Below, in pieces: positions 30,230 through 39,958 of a stretch of 64,000 bases of DNA. Location: positions 3,348,001-3,412,000 of the forward strand of contig NZ_CP038438.1 in NCBI RefSeq assembly GCF_004683905.1, in the 5' to 3' direction. Each line of letters opens with the position of its first letter. The stretch's first letter is position 1. The notes beneath the pieces were generated by a model. That model was not told where the DNA came from and did no database searches. It was given only the letters and a program-made list of their open reading frames with translations. The position numbers and the translations under genes are program-made. The DNA comes from Pseudomonas fluorescens (lineage in GTDB: Bacteria > Pseudomonadota > Gammaproteobacteria > Pseudomonadales > Pseudomonadaceae).

Positions 30230-31888
30230 ATGTACGTATACGACGAGTACGATCAGCGGATCATCGAGGACCGCGTCAAGCAGTTCCGTGATCAGACCCG
30301 ACGCTATCTGGCAGGCGAGCTGAGCGAAGAAGAATTCCGCCCCCTGCGCCTGCAAAATGGCCTCTACATCCAGCGTTTTGCGCCGATGTTGCGCGTGGCG
30401 GTGCCTTACGGCCAACTGACATCGCGTCAGACGCGCATGATGGCCAAGATTGCCCGTGACTACGACAAGGGCTACGCCCACATCAGTACCCGGCAGAACG
30501 TGCAGTTCAACTGGCCGGCGGTGGAAGACATCCCGGACATCCTCGCGGAACTGGCTACCGTGCAGATGCACGCGATCCAGACCAGCGGCAACTGCCTGCG
30601 CAACGTCACCACCGACCAGTTCGCCGGTGTCGCTGCCGATGAACTGATCGACCCACGCCCATGGTGCGAAATCGTCCGTCAGTGGACTACATTCCACCCG
30701 GAATTCGCCTACCTGCCGCGCAAGTTCAAGATTGCCGTCAACGGTTCGACCGCTGACCGTGCGGCTATCGAAGTCCACGACATCGGCCTTGAGCCGGTCC
30801 ACAACGCCGCCGGCGAGCTGGGTTTCCGTGTGCTGGTCGGCGGTGGCCTGGGCCGTACCCCGGTGGTCGGCGCCTTCATCAACGAGTTCCTGCCGTGGCA
30901 GGACCTGTTGAGCTACCTCGACGCCATCCTGCGGGTGTACAACCGTTATGGCCGTCGCGACAACAAATACAAGGCGCGGATCAAGATCCTCGTCAAGGCG
31001 CTGACCCCTGAAGTGTTCGCGCAGAAAGTCGATGCCGAGATGGAACACCTGCGCGGTGGCCAGACCACACTGACCGAAGCCGAACTGCATCGCGTCGCCA
31101 AACACTTCGTCGATCCGGACTACAAGGCGCTGGAGAACCAGACTGCCGCCCTGGCCGAACTCGACAAAGAGCATCCGGGTTTCGCCCGCTGGCGTTCGCG
31201 CAACACCCTGGCGCACAAAAAGCCGGGCTATGTGGCCGTGACCCTGTCGCTGAAGCCGACCGGCGTTGCGCCGGGCGACATCACCGACAAGCAGCTGGAC
31301 GCCGTCGCCGATCTGGCCGAGCGCTACAGCTTCGGTCAACTGCGCACGTCCCACGAGCAGAACATCATTCTCGCCGACGTCGAGCAGAGCCAGTTGTTCA
31401 CCCTCTGGGGCGAGCTGCGTGAAGGCGGTTTCGCCACGCCGAACATTGGCCTGCTGACCGACATCATCTGCTGCCCGGGCGGTGATTTCTGCTCGCTGGC
31501 CAACGCCAAGTCGATCCCGATCGCCGAATCGATCCAGCGCCGTTTCGACGACCTGGACTATCTGTTCGACATCGGTGAGCTGGACCTGAACATCTCTGGT
31601 TGCATGAATGCCTGCGGTCACCACCACGTCGGCCACATCGGCATCCTCGGGGTGGACAAGAAAGGTGAAGAGTTCTACCAGGTGTCCCTCGGTGGCAGCG
31701 CCAGCCGTGACGCCAGCCTGGGCAAGATCCTCGGCCCGTCCTTCGCCCAGGACGACATGCCGGACGTGATCTCGAAGCTGATCGACGTGTACGTTGAACA
31801 ACGTACCGAAGACGAGCGCTTCATCGACACCTACCAGCGTATTGGCATCGACCTCTTCAAGGAACGCGTCTATGCAGCGAATCATTAA
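30230..31888 (+). CDS. cysI: Sulfite reductase hemoprotein subunit CysI
   Basis: The 552-residue siroheme/4Fe-4S enzyme reduces sulfite to sulfide in cysteine synthesis, with ferredoxin- or flavoprotein-supplied electrons. It has two ferrite-like repeats (TRQNVQFNWPAVEDIP; LRTSHEQNIILADVE). The cluster and siroheme ligands are in CCPGGDFCSLANA (from residue 414) and NISGCMNACGHHHVGHIG. ATG 30230 (MYVYDEYDQRIIEDRV) was chosen. The frame extends upstream into leader DNA without homology. It overlaps the next gene by 17 nt, which implies coupling. Confidence 0.96.
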   Translation: MYVYDEYDQRIIEDRVKQFRDQTRRYLAGELSEEEFRPLRLQNGLYIQRFAPMLRVAVPYGQLTSRQTRMMAKIARDYDKGYAHISTRQNVQFNWPAVEDIPDILAELATVQMHAIQTSGNCLRNVTTDQFAGVAADELIDPRPWCEIVRQWTTFHPEFAYLPRKFKIAVNGSTADRAAIEVHDIGLEPVHNAAGELGFRVLVGGGLGRTPVVGAFINEFLPWQDLLSYLDAILRVYNRYGRRDNKYKARIKILVKALTPEVFAQKVDAEMEHLRGGQTTLTEAELHRVAKHFVDPDYKALENQTAALAELDKEHPGFARWRSRNTLAHKKPGYVAVTLSLKPTGVAPGDITDKQLDAVADLAERYSFGQLRTSHEQNIILADVEQSQLFTLWGELREGGFATPNIGLLTDIICCPGGDFCSLANAKSIPIAESIQRRFDDLDYLFDIGELDLNISGCMNACGHHHVGHIGILGVDKKGEEFYQVSLGGSASRDASLGKILGPSFAQDDMPDVISKLIDVYVEQRTEDERFIDTYQRIGIDLFKERVYAANH

Positions 31889-32366
31889 GAACAACGAGGT
31901 GGTCGACGAAACCTGGCACTTGCTGCCCAAGGACGCGACCCTCGACGGTATCTCCAACTGCGACGACCTGATCGTGCCGCTGGCCCTGTGGCGTGATCAT
32001 GCTCACGCGCTCAAGGCCCGCGACGGCGGGCTGGGTGTGTGGCTGGACGCCGATGAAGAAGCCGAGGAAATCGGTGACGACGTCGCGCAGTTCCAGGTCA
32101 TCGCGCTGAACTTCCCGGCCTTCACCGATGGCCGCAACTACTCCAACGCCCGCCTGCTGCGCGACCGCTATGGTTTCAAAGGTGAACTGCGGGCGATTGG
32201 CGATGTGCTGCGCGATCAGCTGTTCTACATGCACCGTTGCGGCTTCGATGCGTTCGCCCTGCGCGCCGACAAGGACCCGTACGAGGCACTGGAAAGCCTG
32301 AAAGACTTCTCGGTGACCTACCAGGCCGCCACTGACGAACCGCTGCCGCTGTTCCGTCGCCGCTGA
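31872..32366 (+). CDS. DUF934 protein, sulfite reductase partner
   Basis: The 164-residue DUF934 protein is characterised by FPAFTDGRNYSNARLLRDRY and LRDQLFYMHRCGFDAF. The family is nearly always encoded next to cysI-type sulfite reductases in proteobacteria and is believed to help its maturation or electron supply. Its role has not been settled. ATG 31872 lies within the end of cysI, so the two are co-translated. Confidence 0.93.
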   Translation: MQRIIKNNEVVDETWHLLPKDATLDGISNCDDLIVPLALWRDHAHALKARDGGLGVWLDADEEAEEIGDDVAQFQVIALNFPAFTDGRNYSNARLLRDRYGFKGELRAIGDVLRDQLFYMHRCGFDAFALRADKDPYEALESLKDFSVTYQAATDEPLPLFRRR

Positions 32367-32372
32367 CTCGAA

Positions 32373-32400
32373 TACGCCTTGAGCACCTGCTCAAGGCGTA
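32373..32400. terminator. Hairpin shared by DUF934 and the second NEL gene
   Basis: TACGCCTTGAGCA-CC-TGCTCAAGGCGTA is a 13-bp inverted repeat at the convergent ends. It contains the stop codon of the second NEL gene (32391-32393). There is no strong T-run on either side. Confidence 0.65.
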
Positions 32401-35400
32401 CTTCCCTCCTCTTCTGTATCCGAACTGGCCAGCTCATTGGCCGGATGGCGCGCGAGTGCCTGCTCGGTGAGTTGGCGAATCAGCGCCTGACGCTCATTTC
32501 TGAAATTGTCGTGAATCGCATTCATCTGCACCGCTGCCTGATCGCGCGTCAGCTCCGCCTGCTCCTCCAGGCGCGCCAATGCCTGCGAGGTTCGAACATA
32601 GACAAGGGCGAAAGCGTCGGGGTAGGCCGATTCGAGAAACTCGACCCAGAATCGCTGGCCGATACACCAGTCGGGAAACGCCGAAGAGCCTTCAATACGC
32701 ATCACGGCCTGATTGGCCTGATCCAGTTCTACCTGCGAGACCTCGACATTCAACGGGCTGCTCATCGCCCTTGGCTGACCAGGCAAATTCAGACGCTCCG
32801 CCAGCCCCACCCGATAGGCCAGACTGAATTCGAGCGCATGCTCGTAGACACTCGGTTGGGCGCGGGCGTTGATCTCTGCCAAGGTGCGCTCTTCCAGCGT
32901 TTGCAGGCGAAACAAGCCTCTGAGCAAATGCGTCAATTGCCGCTCCAGCGGCGCGCCATCGATCCCGGCCGCGACCGTGGCTCGGTAACACAGAACCTGG
33001 ACTTCCATCTCACTGAACACCGCGGAATAACCATCGACACTGGTGGCGACGCGCGCCGTGCGGAACAATTCGCTGCGCAACCGCGTGTCTTCAGCGGCCG
33101 CCTCGACCACATTCCACACACGCTGGCTGAAATACGGGTACAACCGGGTGTAATCGGCCGTGTGGATCAATTGTGAAAGTACATTGAAGAAATCCCGCGA
33201 GCCGGGCGCTGCCCTTACCGCCTCCCAGGTAACGCTACGCGGTATCGCTTCGACGGCAGGCCTGCCGGTCAGCCAGCGCGCACTCTGACCTTCATACGAC
33301 ACGCTGGGTAGCGGCTGGTGTTGATAGACCCGGGCCATTACACCGAAACTGACGCTGTTCGCCTGCTGATACGTCGCAATCTGTCGCAAAGAGTCAGGCG
33401 ACAAGGGGTTACCCATCAGGCGAACGGCGCGGGTGACCACCAACGGAGCCCTGAGTACCGCCTCCGGCACCGTGCTTATCTGGTTATCGCGCAGATCGAT
33501 CAGTTGCGGTCGTTGCAAACCGGTGGTTCCCTCGGGCCAATGATCGATTGCGCAACCGCGCAAGCGCAGTCTTTCCAGATCCGGCAGTGAGCTGACATCC
33601 GGGGCATGCGCAAGATCAACATTGAAGTCCAGGCTCAGCACCCGCAGCTTTTTCAATTGCGCCAGTGACGGCACCGATGCAGAAGATAGACGAATACGGT
33701 TCTCGCTCAGATCCAGATGCGTCAGCCAGGGCATGCGTTCCAATGTCACCGGTAACTGGGTCAATTGGTTCCCCCTCAGGGAAAGGCTGCGCAAATTTCT
33801 GAAATGACGCAAAAATGCCGTCAGCCCCAGCGGCGTAGTGCCGTCCATGATCAGATGCGTGACGTGGCTGAAATCCCCGACCAGCACTGGCAACTCTCCC
33901 AACGGCTCCGGGGCGAAAATCAAGGTGTCGGGTGGCGCGTCGCCCGAGGCCCCCGGTTCTCTGCGCCAGCAGCGGATGATCGCGCGCATGGCCCGGGACT
34001 TCGCCGACTGTGGAACATCAAGCAATGAGCCATCGATCCCGTTGTACTGCGTTTGCCGCGTCACCCAACGACTCAGGACTTCGCGAATACCGAGAAACTC
34101 CAGGCGCAGCAATTCCAGTTTCATCAGCACCAGGATCTCATTGCGGCCCAAGACGTTGAGTAGCGCATGGATCTGTGCAGGGGAATGGGCCGGGTAGAGT
34201 TCCTGAATACGGCGCACCATCACTGAAACGCTCACACCTGAGTTCGCCCATGGCCCCGCCGGGGGCCGGTCAGCCAGGGCCATCGGCGAATAGTCGCCGG
34301 GACGTTCGCCCATGGTCCTGGCAAACGTTGTTCGCCGCTGCATGGCAAGCTCGGTGATTTTCTCCCGTAGCCCGTTCGCCCCGGCCTCGATCGACAGGCC
34401 CAACGCGACCTTGCGTTGCGCCGACAACCCATGCCAGAGGGCCTGGAAATAATGCTCGCGGGTGCGTCCGGAAAATGTTTTCAGCGCAGCATCAGTACCC
34501 TGCAGAACGCTGATGCGGTTCGCCAACACATTGATGATCACCCGCTCACTGGATGAGCTTGACGCCGTCGTTGCAACACTGCCGTGACTGCCCGACCACT
34601 CCTGTATCTCGATCGCTGAAGCCCCTGACCAGCCCGGCAAATGTTCAAGGGTATCGAGCACCAGGCGATTGGTACTGTGACCACCGCCACTCTCCAGGTA
34701 CAGGCCTTCATAGGCTCGACACACAGCAATCGCCTGTTGATAGCGGCGCACCTCCTGCGCCAGCCGCAATGGTACGCGGGCAGCGTCCAGCTCCTGCGCT
34801 TCGCCATCCAGGGCACTGCCCGCCAACTCCTCGGCAACACTGGCAGGCAGATCGGCAAAGGTCTTCATCAGCAACGCCACCCGACCATTGCTCGGCGCTT
34901 CGTGGCGTCGATAAATTCGCTGGAACAACGGCTCCCGTCGCCCTTGTGCCTGTTCGCCGACGATTTGCACCAGTTTGCGCGTCTGAACCGCCGAATCCTG
35001 GCTCGTCAAGCCGAGCAAGTTCTTGCGCCGCTGGCTGCCGAGTGCAGCCAGCAGAGAACGGTACAGTTTCCCCCGATGCACATCCTGCTGAGTTATCTTC
35101 AGGATCGTGGTGGCGTGGGTTGCGCCATAACGATTGATTGGCGTGCCCGCTGCATCGACGACACTAATGGCGCAGTCTGCCGGCCAACTGGCCGATGTCG
35201 TCAGCAGGTGCAATTGCAGGTCAGCATCCGCCATGGGGGCCGACAACGGGATCTGCAGTTGCTCGATAAACTCCGTCACCGCTGCATCGGCGCGAAATCT
35301 CCACACCGTGTCGAGCAGCAAGGCCGGCGGATGACCGCGATCTACATGGATCTGACGCAACACGCTGTCTTCGATACCGCAGACAGCCAGAGCCTGCAGC

Positions 35401-37214
35401 GCACTGGCATCCGACAGCTCCTCGCGGGGATGGCCGAAGCGGCGCAGCAGCTTCAATCGATCCCAGTCCTGAACCAGCTCGCTGTCATGACGCCAGGCAC
35501 CCCGATCGTTGGTTTCGAGCAGCGGTGCATAGCGGCTCGCCGATTCCGGCGGCGCCTGCACTTCCCACAGCCCGGTCTGAGGTTCGGGGCGCACTGCATA
35601 GTGCAGATCATCGAGCGTCAGGTACGCCTGGCCATCGACCCAACGCAAGCCGCGACCATCGCGACGCACTCCGGCAGGCAAGGCCCGACGCTGTTGATAC
35701 ACGTGCAGGTCAGGCTTCCAGAGGCGAGACAGCCCTGAAGCCAGTTTGACCATGCGCAAGCGCTCGATAAAAGCCGATGACCTGACGACTTTGAACGCTG
35801 TGCCCACCGCCCTGGTACTCGCAGCGAAAGCCGCCATCAGGATCAGGTTTTCGACGACATCGAAAAAGTAATCCGTTGCCTGTTCCTGCTCGCCTCTGGA
35901 CCAACTGGCAATCCCTTCATAGACCTGCGAGAGCAACTGCACCGCGGTCACCGCCAACAGAGCCTCTCCGACTACAGGTATGAACGATACAGCGACCAAC
36001 AGCAGGTCGACCCCGATTGCCTTATAGGTGTCCAGTCGGGCCAGCCGGGTTTTCTCGTCTTCATCGTCGGTTGGGACCACTACGAGCCGAGCGTCGGCCA
36101 TGGTCTGTTCGACGTGCTGGCGATACATCAGGCTGAACGGGTCACCCGCAAAATCGATGCCGGACAACGTCACGTAGAACGAGGCACGAGGCAGGATTGA
36201 ATGACTGTGCGGATACAAACGCCCATCGAGTTCGGTCACCCACGCTGCGCGCTCACTGATCTTGATGAAGCGCATGAAGAATTGGCGAAACGCTGCGCCT
36301 TTCAACCGCTGGCTCAACTGTTTCTCGAAATCGCTGAAGGATGAATACTCCTTGAGCGGGTGCAACGGATCACCTGGCAGGTAAACAACGCAACGGTAGT
36401 CGTCATCGGCGTGCTCACTCACCGGGCCGATAAACAGCACACCGTTAAGTGAGACACCAAGCATCCGCAAGGCCTGATAACCCAGGGTGTTGTTGCCCAG
36501 TTTGATCGTGTCCCGGTTATCCTTGACTGCCTGCAACATCTCATGCACTTCGACACTGATGTGTTTCTTCAGCAATGCGACGTGCCGATCCACCTCGAAG
36601 CGACACCGCAAGTTCGCAGTAAACTTGCTGCGCAACGGATTGGCCTCGGCATCCACATTGAAGACCGCACGAAGATGAGTCTGATATTGCTGGCCCAAGT
36701 CCAGGGTTCGACACAACAGCGCAAATTCATGGGGCTGGATCGATAATATATGCGCTTCTCGACCGGTTACTTTCTCGGGAATATAGATCAAGGAGGTATC
36801 GTTATAATTTGTGGCCTGAGTCTCACGGAGTTCGAAGTTTTCGCAGGCGGCCGTGAGCAGATCCCGATCGACTGGCAACACCAGTTTCCTGCGCAAGCCC
36901 AACAGACTGGAGGTGGAGCGCACATGCTGAAAAATCACCCCGCTGATATCCAGCGAGTTGCCGAGCTTTTGCGACATGGCGCTGGTCAGTAACGGCGCGC
37001 AAAATGCTTCGGGCGACTTGAGCGTCTTCAGAAACGGGTCCATTTCACTCTGGGCGCGATGGCTGGCCATCATGCTTTGATAAAGTGTTTGACGCAGTTC
37101 ATCCGATGCCGACAGCAGCCAGCCGGGAGCATTGTTCTTGATTAACTCAAAGAACATGCCTTTTTGTTCGGGTGTCAATACAGGCGCGACAGCCTGTACA
37201 GGTAAGGAAGACAT
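32391..37214 (-). CDS. DUF6543-LRR-NEL-like effector lacking the catalytic Cys
   Basis: The 1607-residue paralogue of the 21213-28229 product has a DUF6543 N-terminal region with hydrophobic segments near 420-490 (DLLLVAVSFIPVVGEALL). One LRR block lies at about 1098-1290 and a NEL-like domain starts at about 1350. At the NEL active site the sequence is VATSVDGYSA, with Ser 1392 (codon AGT, 33041-33039) where the paralogue has Cys in GTCVDGR. The rest of the domain is retained. It may be a pseudo-ligase, a binding protein, or dead. The start MSSLPVQAVAP (ATG 37212-37214) has a weak ribosome site, and ten more upstream residues are possible. Confidence 0.85.
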   Translation of the reverse strand: MSSLPVQAVAPVLTPEQKGMFFELIKNNAPGWLLSASDELRQTLYQSMMASHRAQSEMDPFLKTLKSPEAFCAPLLTSAMSQKLGNSLDISGVIFQHVRSTSSLLGLRRKLVLPVDRDLLTAACENFELRETQATNYNDTSLIYIPEKVTGREAHILSIQPHEFALLCRTLDLGQQYQTHLRAVFNVDAEANPLRSKFTANLRCRFEVDRHVALLKKHISVEVHEMLQAVKDNRDTIKLGNNTLGYQALRMLGVSLNGVLFIGPVSEHADDDYRCVVYLPGDPLHPLKEYSSFSDFEKQLSQRLKGAAFRQFFMRFIKISERAAWVTELDGRLYPHSHSILPRASFYVTLSGIDFAGDPFSLMYRQHVEQTMADARLVVVPTDDEDEKTRLARLDTYKAIGVDLLLVAVSFIPVVGEALLAVTAVQLLSQVYEGIASWSRGEQEQATDYFFDVVENLILMAAFAASTRAVGTAFKVVRSSAFIERLRMVKLASGLSRLWKPDLHVYQQRRALPAGVRRDGRGLRWVDGQAYLTLDDLHYAVRPEPQTGLWEVQAPPESASRYAPLLETNDRGAWRHDSELVQDWDRLKLLRRFGHPREELSDASALQALAVCGIEDSVLRQIHVDRGHPPALLLDTVWRFRADAAVTEFIEQLQIPLSAPMADADLQLHLLTTSASWPADCAISVVDAAGTPINRYGATHATTILKITQQDVHRGKLYRSLLAALGSQRRKNLLGLTSQDSAVQTRKLVQIVGEQAQGRREPLFQRIYRRHEAPSNGRVALLMKTFADLPASVAEELAGSALDGEAQELDAARVPLRLAQEVRRYQQAIAVCRAYEGLYLESGGGHSTNRLVLDTLEHLPGWSGASAIEIQEWSGSHGSVATTASSSSSERVIINVLANRISVLQGTDAALKTFSGRTREHYFQALWHGLSAQRKVALGLSIEAGANGLREKITELAMQRRTTFARTMGERPGDYSPMALADRPPAGPWANSGVSVSVMVRRIQELYPAHSPAQIHALLNVLGRNEILVLMKLELLRLEFLGIREVLSRWVTRQTQYNGIDGSLLDVPQSAKSRAMRAIIRCWRREPGASGDAPPDTLIFAPEPLGELPVLVGDFSHVTHLIMDGTTPLGLTAFLRHFRNLRSLSLRGNQLTQLPVTLERMPWLTHLDLSENRIRLSSASVPSLAQLKKLRVLSLDFNVDLAHAPDVSSLPDLERLRLRGCAIDHWPEGTTGLQRPQLIDLRDNQISTVPEAVLRAPLVVTRAVRLMGNPLSPDSLRQIATYQQANSVSFGVMARVYQHQPLPSVSYEGQSARWLTGRPAVEAIPRSVTWEAVRAAPGSRDFFNVLSQLIHTADYTRLYPYFSQRVWNVVEAAAEDTRLRSELFRTARVATSVDGYSAVFSEMEVQVLCYRATVAAGIDGAPLERQLTHLLRGLFRLQTLEERTLAEINARAQPSVYEHALEFSLAYRVGLAERLNLPGQPRAMSSPLNVEVSQVELDQANQAVMRIEGSSAFPDWCIGQRFWVEFLESAYPDAFALVYVRTSQALARLEEQAELTRDQAAVQMNAIHDNFRNERQALIRQLTEQALARHPANELASSDTEEEGSTP

Positions 37215-37349
37215 TCTGAATATCTCGAAAACTGAAAGTAGCAACAGCTTATCGAGCAGGCCTTTTTATAAAAGCGCGAATTGCCGATGAAAAACTTCAA
37301 GTTCGAATCAACTATTCAAACTCAAACTATACCTATATACCGCCACCCT

Positions 37350-37390
37350 AAAAAAACCCCTCTCACCGTTACAGTGAAAGGGGTTTTTTG
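37350..37390. terminator. Intrinsic terminator downstream of sohB
   Basis: AAAAAACCCCT ... AGGGGTTTTTT forms a stem around CTCACCGTTACAGTGA, with T-runs in both directions. It ends sohB transcripts on the minus strand. The 37215-37349 stretch also holds the promoter region of the second NEL gene, which is AT-rich and unlike its neighbours. Confidence 0.88.
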
Positions 37391-37401
37391 TTGGCCTTTT
37401 C

Positions 37402-38433
37402 TTACCAGAAGCGTTGCTGGGTCAAGCGGCTCCACCAGCTCAGCAGCACGCGATCCACTGAACCGCTGGCAGCCATGCCGATGCGCTCCTGCAGGCTTTT
37501 GCGCTCGGCGTAATGCAGGTGATAAACCTCGGCTTTCTTCGCCCGGTCTGCCAGGTATTCATCGCTGGTCTTGAGTTCGTCGACCAGTTGTTTGTCCAGC
37601 GCTGCAACACCAAGCCAGACCTCACCGGTGGCCACTTCGTCGATGGCCAGTTGCGGGCGATAACGGGAAACGAAGTTCTTGAACAGCTGATGGGTGATGT
37701 CCAGGTCTTCCTGGAACTTCTCCCGGCCCTTTTCGGTGTTTTCGCCGAACACGGTCAGGGTGCGCTTGTACTCACCGGCGGTCAGCACTTCAAAATCGAT
37801 GTCGTGCTTTTTCAGCAGACGGTTGACGTTGGGCAACTGCGCCACCACACCAATCGAGCCGAGAATCGCGAACGGCGCGCTGATGATCTTCTCGCCAATG
37901 CACGCCATCATGTAACCGCCGCTGGCCGCGACCTTGTCGATACACACGGTCAACGGCACGCCGGCCTCGCGAATACGCGCCAGTTGCGAGGACGCCAGAC
38001 CGTAGCTGTGCACCATGCCGCCGCCGCTTTCCAGACGCAGTACCACTTCGTCCTTTGGCGTGGCGAGGGTCAGCAGTGCGGTGATTTCGTGACGCAGGCT
38101 CTCGGTGGCCGAGGCCTTGATGTCACCGTCGAAATCGAGCACGAACACCCGGGATTTGCTCTCGGGTTTGTTCTTCTGCTTCTTCTCGGATTTTTCCGAT
38201 TTGGCCTGGCCCTTGCGCAGGGCCTTGAGCTGATCCTTGTCGAGCAGGGTCTGCTCCAGACGTTCACGCAAGCCTTTATAGAAATCGTTGAGCTTGCTGA
38301 CCTGCAACTGCCCCGCCGACTTGCGCCGGCCCTTGCTGCGCAATGCAGCAAAACTGGCGAGCACCACCAGGATGGCGACCACCAGCGTTACGGTCTTGGC
38401 CAGGAAGCTGGCGTATTCGGTGAAAAACTCCAC
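37402..38433 (-). CDS. sohB: Inner-membrane peptidase SohB
   Basis: The 343-residue S49-family serine protease has an N-terminal membrane anchor (TVTLVVAILVVLASFAAL). A Lys/Glu-rich linker at about residues 65-95 is followed by the peptidase domain. The catalytic Ser lies in KVAASGGYMMACI and the catalytic Lys in GEYKRTLTVFGENTEKGREKF. SohB acts in the periplasm and in E. coli can compensate for loss of DegP. ATG 38431-38433 follows an AAGGAGT site. Confidence 0.95.
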   Translation of the reverse strand: MEFFTEYASFLAKTVTLVVAILVVLASFAALRSKGRRKSAGQLQVSKLNDFYKGLRERLEQTLLDKDQLKALRKGQAKSEKSEKKQKNKPESKSRVFVLDFDGDIKASATESLRHEITALLTLATPKDEVVLRLESGGGMVHSYGLASSQLARIREAGVPLTVCIDKVAASGGYMMACIGEKIISAPFAILGSIGVVAQLPNVNRLLKKHDIDFEVLTAGEYKRTLTVFGENTEKGREKFQEDLDITHQLFKNFVSRYRPQLAIDEVATGEVWLGVAALDKQLVDELKTSDEYLADRAKKAEVYHLHYAERKSLQERIGMAASGSVDRVLLSWWSRLTQQRFW

Positions 38434-38637
38434 AGAGACTCCTTAAAACAATGCGCGGATGCAAAACACGCGCGGGATGGTTCCAGCATACCCATGCGCC
38501 GCCTCGTCGGCCAGCCGTGAAACCTCTGGCAACAGGCCTGTAACGAGCATTTCAAACAAGCGTATGTTTTTTCATTGACAGCACTCTTTCATCCTCATAA
38601 CCTCGCCAAACCTTCAACGTACCGGGATGACGCGGAC

Positions 38638-39348
38638 GTGGGCAGCATCTATCTGATTCGACATGGCCAGGCCTCCTTTGGTGCAGACGACTATGACGTC
38701 CTGTCGCCCATCGGTGTGCGCCAGGCAGAAGTCCTCGGACAGCACCTCGCCGAGCTGGGAATCCGCTTTGATCGCTGCCTGGCCGGCGACCTGCGTCGTC
38801 AGCAACACACGGCCAGCAGTGCGCTGGAGCAATTCAGCGCCAAGGGCCTGTCGGTACCGACGCTGGAGACCGACTCCGCGTTCAACGAGTTCGATGCCGA
38901 CGCGATCATCCGCGCCCTGATCCCGGCCATGCTCGAGGACGAGCCGGAAGCCATCGACATCCTGCGTAACGCGGCGCAAAACCGCGCCGAATTCCAGCGT
39001 ATCTTCGCCCTGGTCATCGAGCGCTGGCTGGCAGGCACCTACGACACACCCGGGCTGGAAAGCTGGCTGGGGTTTGTCGAGCGAGTACGGGGCGGATTGC
39101 ACCGGATCCTCGAACAGGCCGACGGCAACCAGAAAATCGCCGTGTTCACCTCCGGCGGCACCATCACCGCCCTGCTCCACCTGATTACCCAAATGCCTGC
39201 CCGGCAGGCCTTTGAACTGAATTGGCAAATCGTCAACACCTCGCTCAACCAGCTGAAGTTCCGCGGTCGCGAGGTGGCTTTGGCCTCCTTCAACAGTCAC
39301 GCACACCTGCAACTGCTGAAGGCTCCGGAACTCATCACTTTCCGCTGA
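38638..39348 (+). CDS. Histidine phosphatase (phosphoglycerate-mutase superfamily)
   Basis: The protein is 236 residues. The catalytic RHG motif is at the N-terminus (IYLIRHGQASFG), with a second catalytic His late in the fold and the SGGTITALL segment. The substrate cannot be named. Members act on sugar phosphates, nucleotides or phosphoproteins. GTG 38638 was chosen because it puts the RHG motif at the usual position. The in-frame upstream extension of 21 residues has no family resemblance. Confidence 0.85.
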   Translation: MGSIYLIRHGQASFGADDYDVLSPIGVRQAEVLGQHLAELGIRFDRCLAGDLRRQQHTASSALEQFSAKGLSVPTLETDSAFNEFDADAIIRALIPAMLEDEPEAIDILRNAAQNRAEFQRIFALVIERWLAGTYDTPGLESWLGFVERVRGGLHRILEQADGNQKIAVFTSGGTITALLHLITQMPARQAFELNWQIVNTSLNQLKFRGREVALASFNSHAHLQLLKAPELITFR

Positions 39349-39410
39349 GTCCGGATAATTGTGACCCTTGCTGTAATCAACCAGCGCCTAACCCAAGAAA
39401 GGATCGAACC

Positions 39411-39725
39411 ATGACCTCCGTAGCTGATGCCGTACAAGCAATGAAAGCCAAGTTCAACCCAGCCGCTGCTGCCGGTCTGGATCTGGTCTTCGGTTTCCGC
39501 ATCGACGACACCAAAAACTTCTCGCTGATCGTCAAGGACAGCACCTGCGAGCTGAAAGAAGGCGAGAACCCGGACGCTCAGGTCACTCTGGTGATGGACG
39601 GCGAAACCCTGGAAGGCATCGTCGATGGTTCGACCGACGGCATGCAAGCGTTCATGGGTGGCAAACTGCGCGCTGAAGGCGACATGATGCTGGCGATGAA
39701 ACTGTCCGAGCTGTTCCCGTCGTAA
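39411..39725 (+). CDS. SCP2 sterol-carrier domain protein
   Basis: The 104-residue protein is a single SCP2 domain (VFGFRIDDTKNFSLIVKD, DAQVTLVMDGETLEGIVDGSTDGMQAFMGGKLRAEGD). It probably binds lipid-like molecules, but its cellular role in bacteria is unclear. AAGAAAGGA lies 8 nt before ATG 39411. It may share a transcript with the phosphatase gene 62 nt upstream. A terminator follows. Confidence 0.92.
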   Translation: MTSVADAVQAMKAKFNPAAAAGLDLVFGFRIDDTKNFSLIVKDSTCELKEGENPDAQVTLVMDGETLEGIVDGSTDGMQAFMGGKLRAEGDMMLAMKLSELFPS

Positions 39726-39744
39726 GACGTCGTTCGGTTTGAAG

Positions 39745-39772
39745 AAAATCCCGCCCTGGTGGCGGGATTTTT
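39745..39772 (+). terminator. Intrinsic terminator after the SCP2 gene
   Basis: AAATCCCGCC-CTGGT-GGCGGGATTTTT is a strong GC stem followed by a T-run. Confidence 0.92.
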
Positions 39773-39810
39773 GCGTCTGGCTCCCGGGTTTCGTCATAAA
39801 CAGGCCATAG

Positions 39811-39900
39811 GTGGGAGGGGGCTTGCTCCCGAAGACGTCGGATCAGCCACAAGTTTTGCCGCCTGTCACGCCGCTTTCGGGAGCAAGCCCCCTCCCACAT
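39811..39900. repeat. REPIN, GGCTTGCTCCCGAA family
   Basis: GTGGGAGGGGGCTTGCTCCC and its inverted copy flank a 40-bp spacer. It is a different REP subfamily from those at 4175 or 13011, and lies between convergent genes. Confidence 0.85.
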
Positions 39901-39958
39901 TGGTCACGTGGCGCACCATAAACCGTGGCATGCACCTTCTACTACGTTGGAGCTGTCA

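Noticed and set aside
30122..31957. 611-codon open frame antisense to cysI
   Set aside because: A shadow of cysI with no start context or domain.
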